A stretch of DNA of 64,000 nt. Source: JAFDBW01 sp963723355 (GTDB taxonomy: Bacteria > Desulfobacterota > Desulfuromonadia > Desulfuromonadales > BM103). The stretch lies in contig CAVRQQ010000016.1 in assembly GCA_963723355.1 (NCBI GenBank), positions 60,017 to 124,016 of the forward strand. Reading direction: 5' to 3'. Below, piece by piece: positions 26,362 through 35,791 of this stretch; the stretch's first letter is position 1; every line of letters begins with the position of its first letter. A program made the position numbers and the translations under genes. A model generated the notes under the pieces. The model was not told the DNA's origin. It did no database searches and saw nothing but the letters and a program-made list of their open reading frames with translations.

Positions 26362-26466
26362 AAACTCACGACTGGTGAGACTGAAATTCGCTCCTTGTTG
26401 ATAGAAACATTCAGGATCACAAAAGGATGGTCACCTGGATCAATTTGGGCAGCTATTCCTTTTGGT
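26362..26466 (+). repeat. GGCCACC-hairpin element, copy 5
   Basis: TCACGACTGGTGAGACTGAA, CTCCTTGTTGATAGAAACAT, TCAGGATCACAAAAGGATGG, TCACCTGGATCAATTTGGGC. It lies between two divergent start codons, so it is not serving as a terminator for either gene. Confidence 0.75.
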
Positions 26467-26579
26467 CAGGGCTGCCGAAATTGCCGGATCAAAAAACTCT
26501 GATAACATGAAAGAGCCTTTGAAACACCGCTGGTGCAGAACTTAAGGTTTCACAAAAACCCAACGCAAAGGAGTCCGTG

Positions 26580-27161
26580 ATGGCAGCCAAAAAAATCCTC
26601 ATGCTGGTAGGCGATTTCGTCGAAGACTATGAAGTAATGGTGCCTTTCCAAGCACTTCAAATGGTTGGCCATACGGTTCACGCCGTCTGTCCAGGCAAGA
26701 AATCAGGAGATTCGGTACGTACAGCAATACACGATTTTGAGGGTGATCAGACTTACAGTGAAAAGCCTGGCCATAACTTTGCTTTAAATGCCTCATTTGA
26801 CGAGACTAAAGCCGAAGATTATGACGCTCTGGTTATCCCTGGTGGACGTGCGCCAGAGTACATTCGCCTCAACGAAACCGTATTGAAGATCGTGCAGCAT
26901 TTTGCCTCGAGCAACAAACCGATCGCGGCTGTTTGTCATGGTGCTCAGGTGTTAGCGGCGGCCGGAGCTCTTAAGGGCAGGTCCTGTTCCTGTTATCCTG
27001 CAGTCGGGCCGGACGTCACGATCGCCGGAGGGAAATTCATGGATATTCCCGTTGACCAAGCTCACGTTGATGGGAACCTGGTCACTGCACCAGCCTGGCC
27101 TGCCCATCCGGACTGGCTCTCCAAGTTCTTAAAGGTTCTAGGTACGAAGGTCGAGCCCTGA
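26580..27161 (+). CDS. DJ-1/PfpI family protein
   Basis: 193 residues from the ATG at 26580 (AAAGGAG upstream). The nucleophile-elbow cysteine is C119 in AAVCHGAQVLAAAG, with the acidic residue of VGDFVEDYEV near the N-terminus and PGGRAPEY upstream. Members act as glyoxalase/deglycase-like enzymes, chaperones or proteases; the exact role is not decidable. Complete and single. Confidence 0.87.
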   Translation: MAAKKILMLVGDFVEDYEVMVPFQALQMVGHTVHAVCPGKKSGDSVRTAIHDFEGDQTYSEKPGHNFALNASFDETKAEDYDALVIPGGRAPEYIRLNETVLKIVQHFASSNKPIAAVCHGAQVLAAAGALKGRSCSCYPAVGPDVTIAGGKFMDIPVDQAHVDGNLVTAPAWPAHPDWLSKFLKVLGTKVEP

Positions 27162-27353
27162 TTTCGCAGCAAGAGATAGAGTCGCCGTCATACCTGAAAC
27201 GGGAATAATCAACTTTCTACAATATGCAAGGCTCAGATTCTCAAAGCTAGAGTAGAGTGTTGTATTAATGAGTAAATGAAAACATCATAATTATACAATA
27301 TACAGGGCCGAAGAATTCCCCCCTTCGGCCTTGTATACTGAGTATTTGATTTG
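27162..27353. other. Convergent gap with hairpin
   Basis: GGCCGAAG...CTTCGGCC at 27306-27330 could terminate the broken proX transcript on the minus strand, although no good T-run follows. Confidence 0.45.
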
Positions 27354-28361
27354 TTATTTGGCTGCGGCCTCCGCTTCAGCTATCCAGCCGTCGAAAATCT
27401 TCTGGTTGGCTTTTATCCAGCTATTAACGTGCCCTTCAATAGCCTTTGCCGATTTCTCACCATCACGCATACGCAGATTCTGTGCCGAGATATCGTTATT
27501 TGACAACTTCATAATGCTAAACAGTTTAGCAGCGGCAGGGTTTGCTTTGGTAAATTCCAAGTTGGCAATGATTCTCTGGTTGTTGAACTGGAAACCATAA
27601 TTAGTGCCGTCAGGCAATGCGTATCCACGTCTTTGCGATCACCCGGCAAGGAGGAAAAGGGCACTTGCAGCCAAGAGACATCTTTCCCCGGGACCAGAAC
27701 GCCGCTGACCCAGTAGGGTGTCCACGTGTAGTAGAGAACCGGTTCACCCTGCTTGTAGCGAGTGATTGTGTCGGCGATGATTGCCGCATAAGATCCCTGT
27801 TGTGAGTGACCGTGTCGCGCAGATCAAAGGCGTCAAGCTGGTGTTCTATAACCTTTTCGCAGCCCCAACCGGGATTGCAGCCGGCAAGATCAGCCTTGCC
27901 GTCACCATTGGCGTCAAAAATCTTGGCAATTTCGGGGTCTTTCAATTGTCGATATTCGTAATGCCATATTTATCTGCCGTAGGCTTGTCAATGAGATATC
28001 CCTGTAAAGCATTGCCGGAATAAATACCCTCACGGTAAAGTTTATCGGCGCCTCCGGCATTGATGAAAAAGTCGACGTGCAGCGGATCCCAATGTGTCGC
28101 CAAAAAGGTGGCATCACCGTTGGCGATAGCAATATGACCAGCGGCGTATTCGATTTCTTTGAATGGTTGCACATCATAGCCAAGTTTTTCCAAAGCTCGC
28201 ATCACAAGAAGTGTTTGAAAGGATTCTTCGGCTATAGAGCTTCTCAAAGGCAGAACAGTGATGCCTTTTCCAGGGAGATCGGCTGCGGAAACCTGTGATG
28301 CGATGCCCACGAAAGCGAACATCATCGCGGCGGCTAAGATACGGGATAGTTTGTTTCTCAT
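27354..28361 (-). pseudogene. proX: Glycine betaine/proline ABC transporter substrate-binding protein ProX, three frameshifts
   Basis: Periplasmic binding protein for compatible solutes. The signal peptide (MRNKLSRILAAAMMFAFVGI...VSA) and the first 135 residues (GKGITVLPLRSSI, THWDPLH) are intact. Reading must shift near 27945, 27797 and 27620 to continue through CNPGWGCEKVIEH, LYYTWTPYWV and LPDGTNYGF to the stop at 27354. Each break is explained by one lost base in a short homopolymer. Corrected length is about 335, normal. Last gene of a broken proV-proW-proX operon. Confidence 0.88.
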
Positions 28362-28433
28362 AAATTCTCCTTATCGATGAAGGTTAATCTTACTGGCCTC
28401 GCATTAAACGGTGACCAGTGGCCTTTTTAAATT

Positions 28434-29600
28434 CTAACTTCTTGCTTTTTGGGTGTTTTCACCCAGCTGCTGTGTTATCCGGTCAAGAATGATTGCCAAA
28501 AGCACGATTCCTAAGCCACCGACCGTGGCAAGGCCCATATCAAGACGACCAATGCCCCTGAGAACCATCTGGCCCAGGCCACCAACAGCAATCATCGAAG
28601 CAATAACGACCATAGACAGGGCGGACATCAACGTCTTCATTACCCGGCCATAATGGTAGGAAGTGCCAAGGGCAACCTTACTTTTAGCATTACCTGCCTT
28701 GGACTACCGCCAAATGCTAAGGCAGCTTCAAATGGGTTCCTCCGGGACCTGCCGAATTCCAAGATTGGTCAATCTGATCAGCGGTGGTAATGCGAAGATG
28801 ATAGTGACTACAACCCCTGGGACATTACCAATGCCAAATAACATGACGATTGGGACAAGGTAAACGAAAGCGGGGGTCGTTTGCATGGCATCAAGTATCG
28901 GGCGTACCGTCTGTAGCGCCCGGTCACTTTGCGACAACCAGATTCCCAGCGGCAACCCCAGGAGGAGGCAGAAGAAAACCGCGGTTAAAACCAGCGATAG
29001 GGTGACCATGGCTTCAGCCCAGGCCCCGATGAAACCTATGACCAACAGGGAAACAAGTGTTCCGATCGACAGAGACCATCCAGAAACGACTCTGGCAAGT
29101 AAAGTCAGAACAAAAATAATGAGCACATCGGGCAGAAAGGTAAGCAAAGATTCCATCGCAACAAGGATGGTGTCGATGGGTACACGTATTGCTTGAAATA
29201 ATGGACGGAAATTATCGACGACCCAACTGAGGGAGTCATTAACCCAGCTATCTAAGGGCACCAAGGCGTCCTGGAAGGGATGCATCCAATCAACCCCCTT
29301 GTCTGCAGTCACGGTCGAAGACTTGTCGTCGAGCCAGCTTGTCTCTTTGTCGCTATCTGACTGCTTACTCCAAGCATTGGCAGGCGTTGTTTCTTTACCG
29401 CTATCGGGTTGTGTGCCCCAAGGATTGCTAGAAGCTGCCTCTTCACTGCTATTAGGCTGAGTGCTCCAGGGATTGGTAGAAGGTGGTGTCTCGGCAGTAG
29501 ATTCGTCTGACATACACCAACCGGCAGTAGCAAACAGTAGAAGTAGAACAAAAAGCGGTATCATGAAATATTGACTTGGGTTCCAACGATCCTGCGGCAT
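28434..29600 (-). pseudogene. proW: Glycine betaine ABC transporter permease ProW, two frameshifts
   Basis: Inner-membrane permease. The frame from 29600 has a long N-terminal extension (serine/proline/tryptophan-rich repeats NPWSTQPNS, NPWGTQPDS, NAWSKQSDS, residues 43-77), then helices and the EAA-loop start up to IRQVPEE. An extra base near 28731 and a missing base near 28644 interrupt it. The end (MKTLMSALSMVVIASMIAVG...) resumes to the stop at 28434. The tryptophan repeat extension before the first helix is unusual for ProW. Confidence 0.86.
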
Positions 29601-29637
29601 CTTTTACCTGACTTAGATAATGTTTTCCCACTCGGAT

Positions 29638-29724
29638 TCAACTCGTAAGGGCAACGGGCGATTTGCTGAAAAATTCCTCGTTAGGTGTTTTATAACCTAG
29701 GCACTTGGTTGGTGTCTTCGGGTC
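29638..29724 (-). pseudogene. C-terminal scrap of an IS30-type transposase
   Basis: Between proV and proW the minus strand reads DPKTPTKCLGYKTPNEEFFS and ends KSPVALTS-stop. The K-C-L-G-Y-K-T-P-N-E pattern is the conserved C-terminal motif of IS30-family transposases. Only about 28 codons remain and no terminal inverted repeat was found, so this is a fossil of an old insertion. Confidence 0.7.
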
Positions 29725-29792
29725 AGTCTCGTGCACCTATAAAAGATCGATATCGTCGATCTGCAGTTCTTCCTTAAAACCCAACAAATGCA

Positions 29793-31057
29793 TCACTGCG
29801 CCACTGCATCAGTTATGGTTTCAGACGCCTCTGCTTCGCTGTCGCCCTGTTCTTCTGCCTGGCTGCGGTGCAACGTACGCAGGAACAGGTTCTTGGAGAT
29901 CGCTCCGAGGTAACAGCCGTTGTCATCGAGAATCGGCAGCGGCCAGCTGTAGCCGGCCACGTGTGGCAGAATGTCCTGCATCGAGTCGGCGGCATTGGCG
30001 GTCACGGCATCCTGGATATAGGCATCCTTGATCAAGACCTCGCCATGCGTCCCCCAGCAGTTCGCGCAGCGATTCGGTCGAAACAATGCCTAGAAATTTA
30101 TCATCATTGTCAATGACGTAACCGTATTCGCGGTCATGTTTGATCAGGCGCTGCAGTGCCGCCCGGGGGATTCTTGCCTTCAGTGACGCGGATGGTCACC
30201 TGGGTATCGGTGGCAACATCTTCCGCCGAAAGGATGTTGGTCGGGTCAACACCACGGAAGAACGCCCGTACATAGTCATCCACCGGGTTCTGCAGAATCT
30301 CCTCGGGCGTACCGACCTGGACGACACGCCCTCCTTCCATGATTGCAATCCGGTCGCCGATCCGCATAGCTTCATCAAGATCGTGCGAAATGAAAACAAT
30401 CGTTCGTTTCGATTTAGACTGCAGTTTGAGCAGTTCATCCTGCATTTCTGTTCGGATGAGGGGATCGAGGGCAGAGAAGGCTTCGTCCATCAGCAAGATG
30501 TCCGGGTCGACTGCCAGACCACGGGCCAGGCCGACCCGTTGTTGCATGCCACCGGATAATTCGCTCGGTTTGCTGTCGGCCCAGGCATCCAGACCGACCT
30601 GTGCCAAAGCCTCCAATGCACGTTTGTTACGGGTGTCCTTGTCGACACCATCCATTTCAAGCCCGAAGGCTGCATTCTGAAGTACCGTCATGTGCGGCAT
30701 CAGGGCAAATGACTGGAAAACCATGCTCAGCTTGGCGCGGCGCAGTTTTAGCAGGGCCTCGTCTGGCAGGGTCAAAATGTCCTCGCCATCAATCAGAACC
30801 TGACCTTCCGTCGGTTCAATCAGTCGATTGAGCATCCGCACCATGGTCGATTTACCTGAACCGGAGAGGCCCATGATGACAAAAATTTCACCTTTGTATA
30901 TGTCAAAGCTCGCGTTCTGCACTCCAACCGTGGTTTCGGTCTTTTCAAATATCGCGTCTTTGTCGTGACCTTCATCCAGCAGTTTCATGGCCTTTTTCGG
31001 ATGAGGGCCAAAAATCTTGTAGAGATTTTTGACTTCCAGTTTTACTTCTTTTTGCAT
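29793..31057 (-). pseudogene. proV: Glycine betaine ABC transporter ATP-binding protein ProV, two frameshifts
   Basis: ATPase of the osmoprotectant importer. Start at 31057 (AAGGAG before ATG). Visible: KNLYKIFGPHP, Walker A GLSGSGKST, signature LSGGMQQRVGLARGLAVDP, Walker B LLMDEAFSALDPLIR, switch H in FISHDLDEA. The frame then breaks at a five-G run (30165-30169) and again at a five-C run (30051-30055), after which the CBS-pair tail resumes (IQDAVTANAADSMQDI) to the stop at 29793. Corrected length about 421, usual for ProV. First gene of the operon. Confidence 0.88.
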
Positions 31058-31489
31058 CACAACTCCTTGCGGCAAAGATGCCTGTAACAGATATGCCGGT
31101 CTGCCGAAGTCTGGACAGACTGCGGCAAAAAAATAATCGAAGGGACACAGCCGGCAGCAGTGCTTTATGAGCAACGCGTTGCGAAACCCATTGCGTCGGC
31201 ATCCCTGATGTATATATTTTTTTTACGGGACAGAACAACCCGCGACTGTGTTGTGCTGGACCAGCGACAACCAGCGCTGTTCTGATGAGTTAGGAAATCA
31301 TCGAGCCTTCACACGGGGTGAATTTCTATACGATCTCCTTACGGGATAAGGTCGGAACACCCTGGCAGGGTGCCGCCTTAATTTGCAGACTTCTAAGCTT
31401 ACACGTTAATGAGACAGGGGTCAAATCGACAAGGTTTATAATTTGAAAAGTGATTTATGTGTCTGACAAACCACTAAAGATAAAACACG
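31058..31489. other. Upstream region of proVWX
   Basis: No gene. Holds a run of eight T at 31211-31218 and the palindrome CACCCTGGCAGGGTG at 31359-31373. Possible osmotic control region, not demonstrated. Confidence 0.35.
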
Positions 31490-31521
31490 AAGCCCCCGAT
31501 CGTAAGATTGAGGGCTTTTCT
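31490..31521 (+). terminator. Orphan terminator-like hairpin
   Basis: AAGCCCCCGATC GTAA GATTGAGGGCTT then TTCTTACATTACAGG. No (+) gene precedes it nearby. Confidence 0.6.
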
Positions 31522-31593
31522 TACATTACAGGGATATTAAGAATTTTGCATTTGGGACAAGATAAGCACCCGGAAGCAATGTAAGAGCATAAA

Positions 31594-31650
31594 TTAGACA
31601 ACCCACAGAATTATGCCCCACTTGGCAGATCCAAGTGGCCATTTTCTTAT
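31594..31650 (+). repeat. GGCCACC-hairpin element, short copy 6
   Basis: TTATGCCCCACTTGG...CCAAGTGGCC then ATTTTCTTAT. Only the hairpin end of the element is clear. Confidence 0.55.
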
Positions 31651-31885
31651 AGGTCAAGGTTTCTACAAAATCACAATTTCAGGCTATTTTTTAACTGATT
31701 ATCATGAGCGGGAGACTAAAAAAGTCCCATACTCTTACCATTAACAATCTCAAGGCTCCCAATAGATAAAATTTTCGCACTAAATTAAATGCTTAATCAA
31801 AATATTCCTAATCTATAAAGTACCCCACATTGGCTAAGAAGAGTTGTTTTCCCGGCTGCCAGGGAGTTCTTGTTTACGGTCTCGT

Positions 31886-32665
31886 TCAAAGCTTCCTCTT
31901 GAAGATTTCTTTGTATTTCTGGATCATCTCCGTATACGTACCGTTTTGTTGCAGAGCGTCCAGTCCTTTGTCAAAAGTCTGCAACAACCTCGGTCCGATA
32001 GGGTTGTCTTTATTTACAACAAGATGTGCACCATGGGTTTCTTTGGAATTGCGCAACTCGTAAAATTGGGACAAGGAATATGGAAATAGCTGCGACAGGG
32101 TGTGCCAACCGATCAATTCATTTTCAATGACCAGATCGACCTTGCCCAGATAAAGTTTCTGAAAATTCACATACGGCTTGGCTGTATAGATGATATTTGC
32201 ATTCTTGAGCAGATCTTCATAGTAATAACCGCGCGTCCCACCGATGACCAGGCCGGAAAATGCCTTTTGGTCTGCAAACAGGTTGGTGTCAGGAATACGC
32301 TCCGCTGTATCTCGCAGGCAAAATACGGCTGTAGTCAACTCGATAATGGGGTGTTTCGAGAAAAGCATAGTCGTCCGGCGTGCCTCGGTCGACGTATAGG
32401 GTACGGAAGCATCGATCACAGCACTCTTAAGGGCGGCTGTGCAGTCAGCCCAGTTGTCGAACACGACGAAGTCGACAACCAAATCCTGTTGAAGAAAAGC
32501 AAGTTGTACGATCTCCGGAATGAGGCCGAAAGCTATGTGCTCTTTTTCAACGTAAGGGGGCCAATCGGCAATGCCTATTTTTATGGTCTGCGCCTTAACA
32601 GTGGTCGTTGAAATCCCATCAACCAATAAGAAAACGACGCAAAGGAGCAAGGATAAACGTTTCAT
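31886..32665 (-). CDS. Periplasmic solute-binding protein, family 3-like
   Basis: 259 residues, AGGAA upstream. Signal peptide MKRLSLLLCVVFLLVDGI... cleaved near VKA-Q. The mature part has the family 3 pattern: IKIGIADWPPYVEKEH at the start, GLIPEIVQLAF, VPYTSTEARRTTMLFS, and a C-terminal QNGTYTEMIQKYKEIF. These bind amino acids or related small molecules. No permease or ATPase gene is adjacent, so it may serve sensing or an unlinked transporter. It overlaps or closely follows the amidotransferase gene. Confidence 0.8.
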   Translation of the reverse strand: MKRLSLLLCVVFLLVDGISTTTVKAQTIKIGIADWPPYVEKEHIAFGLIPEIVQLAFLQQDLVVDFVVFDNWADCTAALKSAVIDASVPYTSTEARRTTMLFSKHPIIELTTAVFCLRDTAERIPDTNLFADQKAFSGLVIGGTRGYYYEDLLKNANIIYTAKPYVNFQKLYLGKVDLVIENELIGWHTLSQLFPYSLSQFYELRNSKETHGAHLVVNKDNPIGPRLLQTFDKGLDALQQNGTYTEMIQKYKEIFKRKL

Positions 32666-32689
32666 TTCGCGATTCCTGGTCTGAAATTT

Positions 32690-33313
32690 TCACATCCATT
32701 TCATCGTTAATAATGCCATGTTCAGTGAGAAGTGAAGTATTATAGTTAGCGATAGCCGACAAAGCCGTAGCGGGATCTCTGGGTGGAACTGATAGGCTTG
32801 GATATTGTCGCCGATACGATACCCCTGAATTTGACTGTGCTGGTTCGTATGGGTCAAGCACACGTTCGGTTCCTGAAGAAATATCGGATCGATTTCCTCG
32901 TAGTGGAACTGGAATACGTAAGCATCGTCAACCGTTTCGAGGCAACGAACCTTTTTATAACCGAACTCCAGGCCGTTTAGAGCGACTATGTTCATGCACT
33001 TTCCGGCCCAAGCATTGGCAATAACCTGCGACCCCAGGCAGATCCCGAGCAGAAAGACTTCGCCTTGGCTGGCCGCACGGCACAGTTCCGCAATTTGGCC
33101 AATTGCTCGTTGCATCCAGGGAGTTACAGAACTGGCTGGGGTACTGCCGCCAGTCAGCAGAAAAACGTCATATTTAGTCAGTGGCAACCCACCGGCAGTC
33201 AGGTCGAGGACATCATGACCGATTCCTTGTTGCGTTAGAATCTGCGATAGATAGTGGTCGTAACTGATCCCCGCTTCGATATATCCATCCGCTTTCAGAA
33301 TCGCTGTCTTCAT
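32690..33313 (-). CDS. Class I glutamine amidotransferase-like protein, probable frameshift near the end
   Basis: 207 residues as read. Nucleophile elbow G-I-C92-L-G-S-Q and the His-Glu pair in YQFHPE (H177, E179) are present, with LLTGGSTPASS before them; GMP-synthase-like architecture. After HPE the frame turns to unlikely sequence (IPLRLCRLSL...). The neighbouring frame reads DPATALSAIANYN... down to a stop at 32619. One missing G near 32777 would join them, giving about 231 residues and overlapping the next gene by 47 bases. Confidence 0.75.
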   Translation of the reverse strand: MKTAILKADGYIEAGISYDHYLSQILTQQGIGHDVLDLTAGGLPLTKYDVFLLTGGSTPASSVTPWMQRAIGQIAELCRAASQGEVFLLGICLGSQVIANAWAGKCMNIVALNGLEFGYKKVRCLETVDDAYVFQFHYEEIDPIFLQEPNVCLTHTNQHSQIQGYRIGDNIQAYQFHPEIPLRLCRLSLTIILHFSLNMALLTMKWM

Positions 33314-33453
33314 TTACATTCCATTACTTTACAAAAAGATTTTCCCAAGCATCTACGGCGGACATCTTTAGGAAATCGAACGCGCGGACCAACATGGTGG
33401 CGTCGTAAATAACGCTTATCAGCGTTGACACCGTAATGAGAAATAGGAATGTG

Positions 33454-34485
33454 TTAATTATTTTGCCCCTCTTTTTCCCGCTCCTTATGCCATTCCTTGA
33501 TCTGCAGTTCGAGCTGATTTATCAAAAAGTCGGCCCGGTTGAGTAGCTGAGAGACTCGCCAAGTGGCAAGAAGTCCGTCCCGCAAGACCAGCATTTCATG
33601 GGTGTATGTGAAAGTCGGGCTGACGAATTCATGATACATGATGCTGATTTCATTTTTTGCGGAATAGATTTCCAAGTCCCCTTTGAACTGCCGGTCGATT
33701 ATTTTCCGCTGCACGAAATGGCAAGTCAAAACCAGGTCTCGGTAGAGGCCACTGGTATATTCAAGTAAGGGCAGGACTTGGAGCGTTCGCTGTAGCATTG
33801 AATTGGGGCAGAGGATAAGGGAAAAGCCATATCCGAGAAAAATGAACTCCTGCGGATGGGGGGACATGCTCTCTATAGTTGCGTTGTTCTCGGGATATAG
33901 GATTGGCCGGAATGATTTGCTCAGTTGGGCCCTGTCAATTTCATCCTTCAGCTGTCCGGAGGTCAGAACATGGAAGTAGGGGAAGGACAGTTGCGTTTGC
34001 GGCGGCTGTAGACATATGAGATGGTCGACCAGAATGTTGCGCAAGTTGGTGCAGAAAGAGTCTCGTATGGTTGGGAATGTCTGTAGGAAAATATCCCAAC
34101 GGCAATTTAACTCTAATAGGCAACTGGAAATAATGATGTTGCTTTTCATCCCCACTAGATGCCAGTCGATAACCTTCAGTTTGACAGCAATACCGAAATA
34201 GGCATCGGCTTTGGCTGAAAGCTCATCAGCTTCTGAATGATGGATGGCCTCTTTTCCGACAGCCTTCCACGCCAGCGAGGCTGGTTTGCATGAATCAAAC
34301 ACCGCTGACCCTTTTATAAGGTCGTCGTATTCTCCAGCAGAAGCAACCTGCCAGATATCATCAGGAAAATTGCTCGGCGATATCTGAACCGGCTTAGACG
34401 TATCTATTTCGTTAAAAGAACATGGAGTTAGAAAAGTCAGGATAATTTTGTCATCTAGTTGGCGAGGGGCAATTTCCTGAGCCAT
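33454..34485 (-). CDS. Unknown protein, possibly with a frameshifted membrane tail
   Basis: 343 residues, no family recognised and no signal peptide. Mixed alpha/beta body with a C-terminal coiled-coil stretch (LINQLELQIKEWHKERE). Just after, in the next frame, codons continue GKIINTFLFLITVSTLISVIYD and on to VDAWENLFVK-stop at 33324, with no start codon of their own. A single indel near 33463-33475 would fuse them into a 387-residue protein with a C-terminal membrane helix. First gene of a three-gene minus-strand cluster with the amidotransferase and binding protein. Confidence 0.65.
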   Translation of the reverse strand: MAQEIAPRQLDDKIILTFLTPCSFNEIDTSKPVQISPSNFPDDIWQVASAGEYDDLIKGSAVFDSCKPASLAWKAVGKEAIHHSEADELSAKADAYFGIAVKLKVIDWHLVGMKSNIIISSCLLELNCRWDIFLQTFPTIRDSFCTNLRNILVDHLICLQPPQTQLSFPYFHVLTSGQLKDEIDRAQLSKSFRPILYPENNATIESMSPHPQEFIFLGYGFSLILCPNSMLQRTLQVLPLLEYTSGLYRDLVLTCHFVQRKIIDRQFKGDLEIYSAKNEISIMYHEFVSPTFTYTHEMLVLRDGLLATWRVSQLLNRADFLINQLELQIKEWHKEREKEGQNN

Positions 34486-34826
34486 AGGGCTATTCTCTTT
34501 GGTATTTATTCGGACGGTTTACTAGTTTCGAATAACATCCTCACCAATTGTCTAACATAAATTGTTCATATGCAAGTATTTAGAATTACTTTATTTGTTC
34601 TAATGCTACCTTTTTTGCTTGACGACCTTTGTAGACAAGTCGTCAATGTTCCAAAGCGGGCTGTTGGTGAAATCATACAATATGTCCCTTTAATTGGTAA
34701 AGTGACAGAGAGCAAAATAGGTACTTTGGCAAGTATAGTGGATCTCGTACTATTTTGAACACAACATCTCATGGTTATCAGAATTAAGGTAACCTCGTTT
34801 GATTAACATATAGTATTTTTTCTTTT
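34486..34826. other. Divergent gap
   Basis: AT-rich, no supported gene. Should contain the promoter of the minus-strand three-gene cluster. Confidence 0.35.
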
Positions 34827-34936
34827 ATGACGACTTCTGGACGAAAACTGGCGTGCTATTAACGGAGACATTTAAACGCACCTGAATTAACAAAACAATG
34901 GCCACTTGGAATTGATCCAGGTGGCCATTTTTTGAC
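34827..34936 (+). repeat. GGCCACC-hairpin element, copy 7
   Basis: ATGACGACTTCTGGACGAAA, GCTATTAACGGAGACATTTA, GAATTAACAAAACAATGG, hairpin GGCCACTTGG AATTGAT CCAGGTGGCC, then ATTTTTTG. Long form, between divergent genes. Confidence 0.75.
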
Positions 34937-35056
34937 CAGGATTGCAGATAGTAATTATTCGTTCAGGGTTATGAACAAGGATACATGAAAATATTTTTGT
35001 TTGTATTTGTATATCTCATCTGATAAAAAGTCTCTTTTTCTGCGCACGGGGAAGAG

Positions 35057-35380
35057 ATGAATCGCCTTTATATCTTAATTATCATTCTATTTTTCGGCCT
35101 GGCAATATCAGCCTCATCCTTCGCTGATGAGACTAAGCATATCAGTGGTCAATCTGAACAGATCGAAAAGGGCATATCCCTTTATGAGGAGTTCTGTGCC
35201 AATTGCCATAAAAGTTTTGCCAAAACGACCAAGCCGCAACGTAGTTTGAGTCGCCTCCGTTCAGCAATAGAATATATTCCGGCGAAGAAATTTCTCGATT
35301 TTTTAAGCGATGAACAACTCGAGTCAATCGCCTCGGCTTTAAGAACTGTCCCCCTCAAAGAAGCTTCCCACAAAAGATAA
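35057..35380 (+). CDS. Small exported monoheme c-type cytochrome
   Basis: 107 residues. Signal peptide MNRLYILIIILFFGLAISAS-S, then one heme-binding CANCH motif near residue 47. After it comes a helical C-terminus (PAKKFLDFLSDEQLESIASAL) that looks like the closing helix of cytochrome c. There is no methionine after the heme motif, so the usual distal ligand is missing; lysine or the histidine near the C-terminus might serve. Periplasmic electron carrier or sensor, partner unknown. Confidence 0.78.
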   Translation: MNRLYILIIILFFGLAISASSFADETKHISGQSEQIEKGISLYEEFCANCHKSFAKTTKPQRSLSRLRSAIEYIPAKKFLDFLSDEQLESIASALRTVPLKEASHKR

Positions 35381-35439
35381 CCATCGTTGCAAATACATTC
35401 CATCCCCTGTTGGACCGGGAGCATCAACCTGATTACTAT

Positions 35440-35550
35440 ACGTCACGGCTGCCAAGATAAAAACGGGCATGTTACTGATAGAGATATTCAGGCCGTGCAT
35501 TAATCGACAAATTTATGGCCACCTGGAAGCGGGCGGCTTTTAACTATTTG
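35440..35550 (+). repeat. GGCCACC-hairpin element, copy 8
   Basis: CGTCACGGCTGCCAAGATAA, TTACTGATAGAGATATTCAG, TTAATCGACAAATTTATGG, hairpin GGCCACCTGGAAGCGGGCGGC then TTTTAACTATT. Long form between two (+) genes. Confidence 0.75.
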
Positions 35551-35791
35551 TTAGTGGTGTGAAACGACCCTGGCCATGCTACTGGCTCACGAGCCGATTT
35601 CTTTGGCGCACGTTATAAGATGATTGTCATGGCAATCCACAGGCTTATTTTTGCGGTGCAGCTCATCTTTCTCCTCTGTGACTGTATAAAAGCTCAAATC
35701 CTCAGCAAGTAGGAGTATAATGGTAACAGGCTTTCACCAAGCAAGGGAGTAAACCCTTGCGCGTTACCAGGACCTACGATTGGGGGAAACA

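Noticed and set aside
31359..31373. Palindrome CACCCTGGCAGGGTG upstream of proVWX as an operator
   Set aside because: Only one copy and no known matching regulator; listed within the gap description but not claimed as an operator.
34570..34758. A 62-codon hydrophobic plus-strand frame
   Set aside because: No ribosome-binding site, no family likeness, and AT-rich DNA gives such frames by chance.
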